Below, piece after piece: positions 1 through 4,806 of a stretch of 5,398 bases of DNA; within the stretch, counting starts at the first letter, position 1; each line of letters starts with the position of its first letter. The position numbers were made by a program, and so were the translations under genes. Below the pieces are notes generated by a model. That model was given only the letters and a program-made list of their open reading frames with translations. It had not been told where the DNA came from and ran no database searches. The stretch is from Elusimicrobiota bacterium (GTDB lineage: Bacteria; Ratteibacteria; UBA8468; B48-G9; JAFGKM01). The stretch covers positions 1 to 5,398 of the forward strand of contig JAAYXZ010000065.1 in NCBI GenBank assembly GCA_012515635.1, given 5' to 3'.

Positions 1-52
1 AGGAAGAGAGGAGAAGCACCCTTGCCTTTCGCTACATTGATAATAATTTTCA

Positions 53-116
53 CCCTCACCCTAGCCCTCTCCCCTCAAGGGAGAGGGGGAAAAGGAAGAG
101 AAGAGAGAAGTGAGGG
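53..116. repeat. Degenerate REP-like palindromic repeat
   Basis: The core is a perfect 9-bp inverted repeat, CCCTCTCCC at 65-73 and GGGAGAGGG at 79-87, with a 5-base loop (CTCAA). Outer arms CCCTCAC (53-59) and GTGAGGG (110-116) also match as inverted repeats, so the whole 64-bp block is an imperfect palindrome. Sequences of this type, with arms rich in CCCTCACCCT and CCCTCTCCC, are known as dispersed intergenic repeats in many bacterial genomes; I recognise the style, not a named family. It lies 3' of tilS and could fold in the tilS transcript. It has no U-run on either strand, so it is not a standard intrinsic terminator. A role in mRNA 3'-end protection is only inference. Confidence 0.7.
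77..110. other. Polypurine tract in a 174-bp gene-free region
   Basis: Positions 77-110 are 34 uninterrupted purines on the plus strand. After one T at 111, positions 112-120 are again all purine, and 130-150 form another 21-base purine run. The tract overlaps the right side of the palindromic repeat. In the tilS transcript it would be a pyrimidine-rich 3' untranslated segment. Apart from these repeats I see no gene, RNA or canonical terminator in 1-174. Two plus-strand frames are open from the left edge (to 108 and to 123), but they read mainly through the repeat and look artefactual. Confidence 0.6.
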
Positions 117-126
117 AAGGTAGCCA

Positions 127-139
127 CTCAAGGGAGAGG
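127..139. repeat. Partial second copy of the palindromic repeat
   Basis: The 13 bases at 127-139 (CTCAAGGGAGAGG) repeat positions 74-86 exactly, that is, the loop and right arm of the hairpin. The left arm is missing. The purine-rich stretch at 1-16 also resembles 93-110, so the left edge may carry the tail of another copy. This fits a small cluster of decayed repeat copies between tilS and whatever lies further left. Confidence 0.5.
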
Positions 140-174
140 AAAGAGAAAAATACAAAAAGCAAGACCCGACCCCA

Positions 175-1113
175 TTAACAGAGAGGGAGTTTTTCTATTT
201 TTAATCTCTTGCCGGGGTATTGGTCAAGAAACTCTACCAGTTGCCTTATTTTGTTGTAAGACCTGTAAGGGGCTCCTGTGATTTTTTCTATAAGAAGACC
301 TGCGACCATTCGCTTAAGAGATACATCAAGTCTCCTGTACTCTGCCATATTCAAGGCATCTCCTTTGTCTGTAAAAATTCTCTCAAATGCCTCATACCCT
401 TTTCTTTGCAGAAAAGCAAAGTCATCCTGAAGCAGAAAAGACAACTGCGCTATTTTTTTCTTAAACTGCGGATTATGTTGTAAGAGAAGCGGCACTACCT
501 CCAGGCGTATCTGATTTCTGAAAAAATTTGTGGAAAGATTTGTAGCGTCTATCCTGTATTCTCTCTTTTTCTCTTTCAAAAACCTTAAAATCTCCTGTTT
601 TTCAAGGCAGAGCATCGGTCTTATTACAGCAATTTCAGTCCGTGGAAAAAGTTTTTTCTCAGGCAAAATACCACCAAGCCCGGCTATCCCTGTCCCCTTT
701 ATAAAACGTATAATAACTGTCTCCACCTGGTCATCAAGGTTGTGTCCAACTGCTATTTTATTGCACTGCGCCTCCCGAGCTATGCTGTAAAGCGCCTTAT
801 ATCTTTCTTTACGCGCTTTTTCCTCAATACCTGAACTGCCTTTTATATATATATCCTTGAAATAGAAAGGCGCCTTATATTTGCCGGCTAATGTTTTCAC
901 AAAAACAAGTTCTTCGTCCGCTTCTTCTCTAAGATGATGGTGAATATAGGCAACTGCAATGGAGATATCAAAAAATTTCCTTAGATATTGTAGAAAATAA
1001 AAAAGGAATACCGAATCAGGTCCGCCGGAGACAGCAATAAGGATTCTATCGCCCCCCTTAATCAGGGCTCTCTCCTCCGCAAACTGCCTTGTTTTTTTCA
1101 ATATATTGGTCAT
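175..1113 (-). CDS. tilS: tRNA(Ile)-lysidine synthase TilS, short form
   Basis: TilS uses ATP and lysine to convert C34 of the CAU-anticodon tRNA-Ile to lysidine, so that the tRNA reads AUA and is charged with isoleucine; it is a cytosolic, normally essential enzyme. The 312-residue product has the N-type ATP-pyrophosphatase P-loop SGGPDS (residues 29-34), a HHHLRE segment (58-63, usually H-x-x-H-G-L-R), HNLDDQVET (124-132), GTGIAGLGGI (140-149), RPML with K/E-I after it (165-174), and the D-x-T-N...R-N-x-I-R signature (189-203). These are the TilS hallmarks in the right order. It is about 100 residues shorter than the E. coli enzyme, lacks the last C-terminal domain, and is close in length to the Aquifex form. 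The ATG overlaps the TGA of the upstream nuclease gene by one base (TGATG). No strong Shine-Dalgarno precedes it, so translational coupling is likely. The last residues (KIEKLPLC) sit beside the repeat region. Confidence 0.95.
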   Translation of the reverse strand: MTNILKKTRQFAEERALIKGGDRILIAVSGGPDSVFLFYFLQYLRKFFDISIAVAYIHHHLREEADEELVFVKTLAGKYKAPFYFKDIYIKGSSGIEEKARKERYKALYSIAREAQCNKIAVGHNLDDQVETVIIRFIKGTGIAGLGGILPEKKLFPRTEIAVIRPMLCLEKQEILRFLKEKKREYRIDATNLSTNFFRNQIRLEVVPLLLQHNPQFKKKIAQLSFLLQDDFAFLQRKGYEAFERIFTDKGDALNMAEYRRLDVSLKRMVAGLLIEKITGAPYRSYNKIRQLVEFLDQYPGKRLKIEKLPLC

Positions 1114-1853
1114 CAGAACAAGGTATCTTTGGTCTCTTCTTCTGTCTCTTCAGGAACAGGTAGTTCTCTCTTTGTTTTAAGAAGCGCTGTGGTTGCCGAC
1201 AAACTCTTTTCATTCACATTTTCCACCCATCTGCAATATTCACATTCTTCGGAAGCATCTGGAAGGTTCTTCTGTTCAAAACAGGTTATCGCATCTTCAA
1301 GAATAACGGTTGCATGCCCCATATCCACATTCACCTTTTTTATATCCATCCCGAACATAATGCTACCCGCTCCTTCATCAGGACTGACATTTAAGGGATA
1401 GTAATAAAGAAGGTACGCTGTATCCTCTGTCTTCATCCCATTGCCCTCAAGCAGCACACAATATAGTTCCATCTGCAACTGATATGCAGGATGTATGCTG
1501 GCAGCAACACTCGCCCTTGTCTTGTGGTCAAGAGGAACATATGTCTTTCTTTCCGTTACAAGACAATCATCTAATTTTCCAAGAAGGGTATACCCCTGTC
1601 TTATATCTTTATAGTATGTCGCTTTCAGTTGCTCTATAAGATGTCCGTCCATCTCTCCTTTCAATTCCGGCGGTATATCCTTTAAGGAACGGTAATAATC
1701 AAAATATTTTTTAAAGACACTGTCCAACCCTATCGCAATGGACGGCATCGGTCCTCTGGGCCTCTTTATCTCATATTTCATATGCAGATAAAAACATCTC
1801 GGGCATTCCCTGTATAGATTTATAGTGGAAGGCGACAAGAATACCTTTTTCAT
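1113..1853 (-). CDS. PD-(D/E)XK (Cas4/RecB-like) nuclease-family protein
   Basis: This 246-residue protein belongs to the PD-(D/E)XK nuclease superfamily, in the branch related to Cas4 and RecB/AddB C-terminal nucleases. Visible motifs are S-P-S-T-I-N-x-Y-x-x-C-P-R-C (7-20), G-K-L-D-D (92-96, motif II Asp), L-D-H-K-T-R (108-113, the D-x-K catalytic pair D109/K111), Q-x-x-x-Y (Q127-Y131) and C-E-Y-C-R-W (204-209). The CxxC pairs (C17/C20 and C204/C207), with C191 as an alternative ligand, could bind an Fe-S cluster or zinc. The usual GxxxH motif is not seen: the equivalent part reads IGLDSVFKKYFD. The last 20 or so residues are an acidic, probably disordered tail. It is first in a minus-strand operon with tilS and has a G-rich ribosome site (AGGGGG) just before the ATG. 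No cas genes, helicase or CRISPR array is nearby, so a Cas4 role is not supported. A DNA repair or processing nuclease is the likely class; the substrate is unknown. Confidence 0.8.
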   Translation of the reverse strand: MKKVFLSPSTINLYRECPRCFYLHMKYEIKRPRGPMPSIAIGLDSVFKKYFDYYRSLKDIPPELKGEMDGHLIEQLKATYYKDIRQGYTLLGKLDDCLVTERKTYVPLDHKTRASVAASIHPAYQLQMELYCVLLEGNGMKTEDTAYLLYYYPLNVSPDEGAGSIMFGMDIKKVNVDMGHATVILEDAITCFEQKNLPDASEECEYCRWVENVNEKSLSATTALLKTKRELPVPEETEEETKDTLF

Positions 1854-1873
1854 TATACCCCCTGTTTTTCTCC

Positions 1874-1882
1874 ATTATATCA
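1874..1882 (-). promoter_or_regulatory. Extended -10 promoter for the nuclease-tilS operon
   Basis: On the minus strand the sequence reads TGATATAAT: a perfect TATAAT (-10, plus-strand positions 1874-1879) preceded by the TGn extension. No good -35 lies at the usual distance, which is tolerable for an extended -10 promoter. Transcription would start near 1867, giving a leader of about 14 bases that contains the AGGGGG ribosome site before the ATG at 1853. The assignment is from consensus match only. Confidence 0.55.
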
Positions 1883-1900
1883 TTTTTACCTGCTTTAATC

Positions 1901-1929
1901 TTGCTTTTTAAGGGATACAAGTATAAAAT
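1901..1929 (+). promoter_or_regulatory. Candidate sigma-70 promoter for the efp-acc operon
   Basis: TTGCTT (1901-1906) and TAAAAT (1924-1929) are separated by 17 bases. The -10 matches consensus at five of six positions, the -35 at only three. An overlapping TATAAA (1922-1927) is an alternative with a 15-base spacer. A start near 1936 would give an untranslated leader of about 70 bases before efp. This is the best plus-strand candidate in the 153-bp divergent intergenic region; I saw no riboswitch, attenuator or clear operator there. Confidence 0.35.
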
Positions 1930-2006
1930 AGAAGAAAGGCCGCTGGATTAAAAAAACAGAATGCGGTAACAAAAGATTGATTTAGGACTTACGGGAGATT
2001 GTTTAT

Positions 2007-2561
2007 ATGAAGATGATAGATTTGCGGGAAGGTAATGTATTTGAATACGAAGGAACTCTCTATATAACTATCAATGCGGAACATACTCATCAACAACAGC
2101 GACGGGGACTTGTCCGCCTTAAGGCAAAAGATATACAAACAGGAAAAATTTTACAGGATACTTTCAGGTCCGATGTGGATATCAATCCGGTATATATAGA
2201 TGAAAAACCGCTTGTTTATCTCTACAGGGACTCTGACGGCTACCATTTCATGGATAACAACTCTTACGAACAGTGCTTGATTCCCGAAAAAGCCCTTGAA
2301 GAGGAGAAAGGATTTCTTACAGAAAACCTTGAAGTCACAGGACTTTTTCACGATGGTAAAATCCTTGATATAAAACTTCCTATTAGTGTGGACCTTAAAG
2401 TGATTGAAGCAGAACCGGGACATAAGGGAGATACTGTGCAGGGAGGAAAAAAGAAAGTGAAACTTGAGACAGGGATTATCGTCCAGACACCGCTTTTTGT
2501 GGTAGTCGGCAACACCATAAAGATTGATACCCGCACAGGCGAATATATCACCCGCGTCTAA
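2007..2561 (+). CDS. efp: Elongation factor P with atypical tip loop
   Basis: EF-P binds the ribosome between the P and E sites and rescues stalling at consecutive prolines. The 184-residue length matches the family, with an N-terminal KOW-like domain (about 1-62), a central OB domain (about 65-125, including YLYRDSDGYHFMD) and a second OB domain ending in the signature G-E-Y-I-T-R-V (178-184) after IKIDTRT. The segment K-V-K-L-E-T-G-I-I-V-Q-T-P-L-F fits the family signature. The tip loop is odd: where E. coli has K-P-G-K34-G-Q-A, this protein aligned without gaps has H28-Q-Q-Q31-R-R-G34. The modified lysine is therefore replaced by Gln, with two arginines next to it. GGGAG at 1993-1997 sits 9 bases before the ATG at 2007; an in-frame ATG at 2013 is also possible. 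It is first in the plus-strand operon and ends 15 bases before accB. Identity as an EF-P family member is firm; whether it works like canonical EF-P is open. Confidence 0.92.
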   Translation: MKMIDLREGNVFEYEGTLYITINAEHTHQQQRRGLVRLKAKDIQTGKILQDTFRSDVDINPVYIDEKPLVYLYRDSDGYHFMDNNSYEQCLIPEKALEEEKGFLTENLEVTGLFHDGKILDIKLPISVDLKVIEAEPGHKGDTVQGGKKKVKLETGIIVQTPLFVVVGNTIKIDTRTGEYITRV

Positions 2562-2576
2562 AACAATGGAGATGAA

Positions 2577-3068
2577 ATGAACTTAGAAGAATTAAAACCA
2601 TATGCCGAGTTTATGAAAAAGTATCAACTGGATTACTTAGAGGTAAGAAAAGGGGATTTTTCCCTCGTATTGGGCAAGAAAAGCGCTGTCATTAAAAACG
2701 AGCAACCGCAAAATAACATAGAACAGATGCCACAGGTATCTGCAGAAGAAGATATACTAAAAGAATACCAACAGCCCGCCCAACAACTTGAAGATGTTGT
2801 ATATATAAAGGCGCCGCTTGTCGGCACCTTTTACAGGGCGCCATCCCCTGAAAGCGCGCCTTTTGTGGAGATTGAGTCAGAGGTTAAGAAAGGCGACACC
2901 CTATGCATAGTGGAAGCAATGAAGGTAATGAACGAGATAAAATCGGACTATAACGGGACAGTTAAAGAGATTTTAATTGAAAATGCCACACCGACAGAAT
3001 ACGGACAGGTCCTTTTCATCCTTCAACTGTCTTCCCCTGCGGATACCCCACAGGATAAAGACAAATAA
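2577..3068 (+). CDS. accB: Biotin carboxyl carrier protein of acetyl-CoA carboxylase
   Basis: AccB carries the biotin that is carboxylated by AccC and then passed to the carboxyltransferase to make malonyl-CoA. The 163-residue protein has the bacterial BCCP plan: an N-terminal helical/strand region (1-35), a linker rich in Gln, Pro and Glu (about 40-72), and a C-terminal biotinyl domain (about 75-152). The biotin attachment motif is E-A-M-K-V-M with K116 as the modified lysine. The segment A-P-L-V-G-T-F-Y-R-A-P-S-P (79-91) with the following residues forms the 'thumb' loop typical of acetyl-CoA carboxylase BCCP rather than other biotinyl domains. GGAG (2568-2571) lies 5 bases before the ATG. 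The gene follows efp by 15 bases and precedes accC by 2 bases, so co-transcription with both is likely. No biotin ligase gene is in the window. Confidence 0.96.
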   Translation: MNLEELKPYAEFMKKYQLDYLEVRKGDFSLVLGKKSAVIKNEQPQNNIEQMPQVSAEEDILKEYQQPAQQLEDVVYIKAPLVGTFYRAPSPESAPFVEIESEVKKGDTLCIVEAMKVMNEIKSDYNGTVKEILIENATPTEYGQVLFILQLSSPADTPQDKDK

Positions 3069-3070
3069 CG

Positions 3071-4435
3071 ATGTTCAAAAAAGTGTTTGTAGCCAATAGG
3101 GGAGAGATAGCCTTAAGAATAATCCGAAGTTGCAAAGAACTCGGACTGTCCACCGTTATCGGTTTTTCAGAAGCGGACAGAGACTCGCTTCCTGTCCAAC
3201 TTGCTGATGAAAAGATATGCATAGGACCCGCACCCGCTTCGGAGAGTTATCTTAATATCCCCTCTATCGTCGGAGCCATAGAGATTACCAAAGCCCAAGC
3301 AGTCCACCCGGGATATGGCTTTCTTGCAGAGAGCATACAGTTTGTTGAGATATGCAAGGCATCAGGCATCACGTTTATAGGTCCCACCTCAAACAATATT
3401 CAATTGATGGGCGATAAAGCCCTTGCCAGAAAAACTGCAAAGAGTTATAAAATACCTGTCATCGCAGGATATGAAGAAAATATGTTGAATGACGCTTTAG
3501 CCCACGCCAGAAAAATCGGATTCCCTGTTATCATCAAAGCAAGCGCAGGCGGAGGCGGCAGAGGGATGCGGAAAGTAAATACTATCGAGGAGTTTGTAAA
3601 ACTTTGGAACACCTGTCAGGAAGAGGCAAAGGCATCTTTCGGGGAAGACGCCCTGTATGTAGAGAAATTTTTAGAGCGTCCAAAACATATAGAGATACAA
3701 CTTTTAGGGGACAAAAAAGGCAATATCGTTGTATTCCCTGAAAGAGATTGCTCTATACAGAGAAGGCATCAAAAACTGATAGAGGAGAGCCCTTCTCCTT
3801 CTGTAAGCGCGCCTCTCCGAAAAAAACTGTATAAGTATGCAAGCCGCCTGGCAAAAAGAATCGGATATCAAAGCGCAGGAACCGTGGAATTCCTTGCGGA
3901 CTCCGACAACAACCCTTATTTTATTGAAATGAACACAAGAATACAGGTGGAACATCCCATCACTGAACTTGTATCGGGCATAGACATGGTAAAACACCAG
4001 ATTCTTGTTGCGCGCGGAGACAAACTCCCCTTTTCACAAAAAGATATCACTATAAGGGGACATGCGATTGAGTGCAGAATTAACGCTGAGGACCCTTCAA
4101 GAAATTTTATGCCGTCACCGGGCAGGATAAAAAAACTTATACTTCCCGGCGGTCCGGGAATAAGGGTTGATACGCACATATACGAAGGGTATACAATTCC
4201 TCCTTACTATGATAGTTTGATATTAAAACTCATCGCTTACGGGATGAACCGAACTGAAGCAATCTACAGAATGCAACGCGCTTTGGAAGAGATACAAATT
4301 GAAGGAGTCGCCACAACAGTGCCTCTTCATAAAAGGATATTCAACCATCCCGTATTTTTAAGCGGTAGATACAGCACAAAATGGCTTGAAAACTTTCTCG
4401 CTTCAGAGCAGGAACAGGAAAAAAAGGAGGCATGA
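3071..4435 (+). CDS. accC: Biotin carboxylase subunit of acetyl-CoA carboxylase
   Basis: AccC carboxylates the biotin on AccB with bicarbonate and ATP, the first half-reaction of acetyl-CoA carboxylase. The 454 residues match the usual length of about 450. The N-terminal domain opens with the conserved V-A-N-R-G-E-I-A-L-R (7-16). ATP-grasp features follow: K116 in GDK, K156 and the glycine-rich loop ASAGGGGRGM, E-R-D-C-S-I-Q-R-R-H-Q-K (224-235), E273, and E-M-N-T-R-I-Q-V-E-H (286-295), with R290 and E294 in the positions of the E. coli catalytic Arg292 and Glu296. R336 in ECRINAEDP corresponds to the biotin-pocket Arg338. The C-terminal domain is complete and ends in a charged tail. The start is 2 bases after the accB stop, with only a weak AGGA 15 bases upstream, so coupling to accB translation is likely. 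accA and accD must lie elsewhere if this is acetyl-CoA carboxylase. A shared role with another biotin enzyme cannot be excluded. Confidence 0.97.
   Translation: MFKKVFVANRGEIALRIIRSCKELGLSTVIGFSEADRDSLPVQLADEKICIGPAPASESYLNIPSIVGAIEITKAQAVHPGYGFLAESIQFVEICKASGITFIGPTSNNIQLMGDKALARKTAKSYKIPVIAGYEENMLNDALAHARKIGFPVIIKASAGGGGRGMRKVNTIEEFVKLWNTCQEEAKASFGEDALYVEKFLERPKHIEIQLLGDKKGNIVVFPERDCSIQRRHQKLIEESPSPSVSAPLRKKLYKYASRLAKRIGYQSAGTVEFLADSDNNPYFIEMNTRIQVEHPITELVSGIDMVKHQILVARGDKLPFSQKDITIRGHAIECRINAEDPSRNFMPSPGRIKKLILPGGPGIRVDTHIYEGYTIPPYYDSLILKLIAYGMNRTEAIYRMQRALEEIQIEGVATTVPLHKRIFNHPVFLSGRYSTKWLENFLASEQEQEKKEA
4426..4430 (+). promoter_or_regulatory. Ribosome binding site that decides the Asp23-like start
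   Basis: GGAGG at 4426-4430 lies in the last codons of accC. Two in-frame ATGs follow, at 4432 (1 base away) and 4435 (4 bases away). The spacing favours 4435. Both starts overlap the accC stop, as ATGA and TGATG respectively. Confidence 0.6.
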
Positions 4436-4806
4436 TGGACGAACAATATGGAAAGGTAAAAGTGGACAATGAGGTGCTTGCCTCAATAGCGGCAACGGCG
4501 GCAAAACAAGTACCGGGCGTCCATAAGATTTCCACAAGCATTATGGGCGGTATAATTCAATGGATAAAAAGGACATCCGATGTAGGTATTAAAATCGTGG
4601 TCGGCGAGGATGAGGTAAACTTTGAACTGCGTGTCATTATTGATTACGGCGCAAATATCCCCGAAGTTACATACCATATACAAAAAATGATAAAAGAAGA
4701 AGTAGAGCGAATATCAGGACTGAAAGTTGGCAATGTTGATGTTGTCGTTCACGGAATACACTTCACTAAAAAAGACTCAGTGGAGGAAGGAGAACAGAAT
4801 GATTGA
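4435..4806 (+). CDS. Asp23/Gls24 family protein, YqhY-like
   Basis: This is a small protein of the Asp23/Gls24 (DUF322) family, 123 residues from the ATG at 4435 or 124 from 4432. The family pattern is clear: G-K-V-K-V...V-L-A-S-I-A-A-T-A-A-x-x-V-P-G-V (6-29), a central V-G-I-K-I-V-V segment (50-56), then V-I-I-D-Y-G-A-N-I-P-E-V (67-78), an amphipathic helix with I-Q-K-M-I-K-E-E-V (82-90), and G-L-K-V-G-N-V-D-V-V-V-H-G-I-H-F (95-110). There is no signal peptide or membrane segment. In Bacillus-type genomes the paralogue yqhY sits directly after accB-accC and has been linked to control of acetyl-CoA carboxylase; the same order here supports a YqhY-like role, although sequence alone does not separate YqhY from other Asp23 paralogues. 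The gene overlaps the accC stop and its last 8 bases overlap the next gene, so expression is tightly coupled to both. The charged C-terminal tail (KKDSVEEGEQND) is probably flexible. Confidence 0.88.
   Translation: MDEQYGKVKVDNEVLASIAATAAKQVPGVHKISTSIMGGIIQWIKRTSDVGIKIVVGEDEVNFELRVIIDYGANIPEVTYHIQKMIKEEVERISGLKVGNVDVVVHGIHFTKKDSVEEGEQND
4787..4792 (+). promoter_or_regulatory. Ribosome binding site for the PHP-domain gene
   Basis: AAGGAG at 4787-4792 is placed 6 bases before the ATG at 4799, an ideal spacing, and lies within the 3' end of the Asp23-like gene. It supports the ATG at 4799 as the true start, even though this creates an 8-base overlap with the upstream gene. Confidence 0.7.

Noticed and set aside
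65..87. Hairpin as an intrinsic terminator for tilS
   Set aside because: The stem is strong, but no U-run follows it on the minus-strand transcript or on the plus strand.
1..123. Plus-strand frames open from the left edge to 108 and to 123, as possible C-termini of an upstream gene
   Set aside because: Both frames run through the palindromic repeat and give low-complexity peptides of the kind often produced by such repeats; nothing before the repeat is recognisable as a protein family.
50..174. Frameshifted remnant of a longer TilS C-terminus downstream of the stop
   Set aside because: The minus-strand frame following the stop gives only Ser/Leu/Phe-rich repeat translation with no TilS C-terminal motif.
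1113..1853. Cas4 of a CRISPR-Cas system
   Set aside because: The fold class is shared, but there are no repeats with spacers, no cas1/cas2 and no other cas gene in the window, and the neighbour is tilS.
1977..2007. Second efp promoter with TTGATT as -35
   Set aside because: The matching -10 would overlap the start codon and give a transcript lacking the ribosome site and start.
2807..2831. GC-rich imperfect hairpin ending in T residues inside accB, terminator-like
   Set aside because: It lies in codons for the conserved K-A-P-L-V-G-T-F region of BCCP, has a mismatch in the stem and its T's are part of the stem; coding constraint explains it.
4143..4160. Perfect 7-bp inverted repeat with a 4-base loop in accC
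   Set aside because: It encodes the conserved L-P-G-G-P-G-I segment of biotin carboxylase; Gly/Pro codons naturally give this palindrome and no regulatory context is visible.
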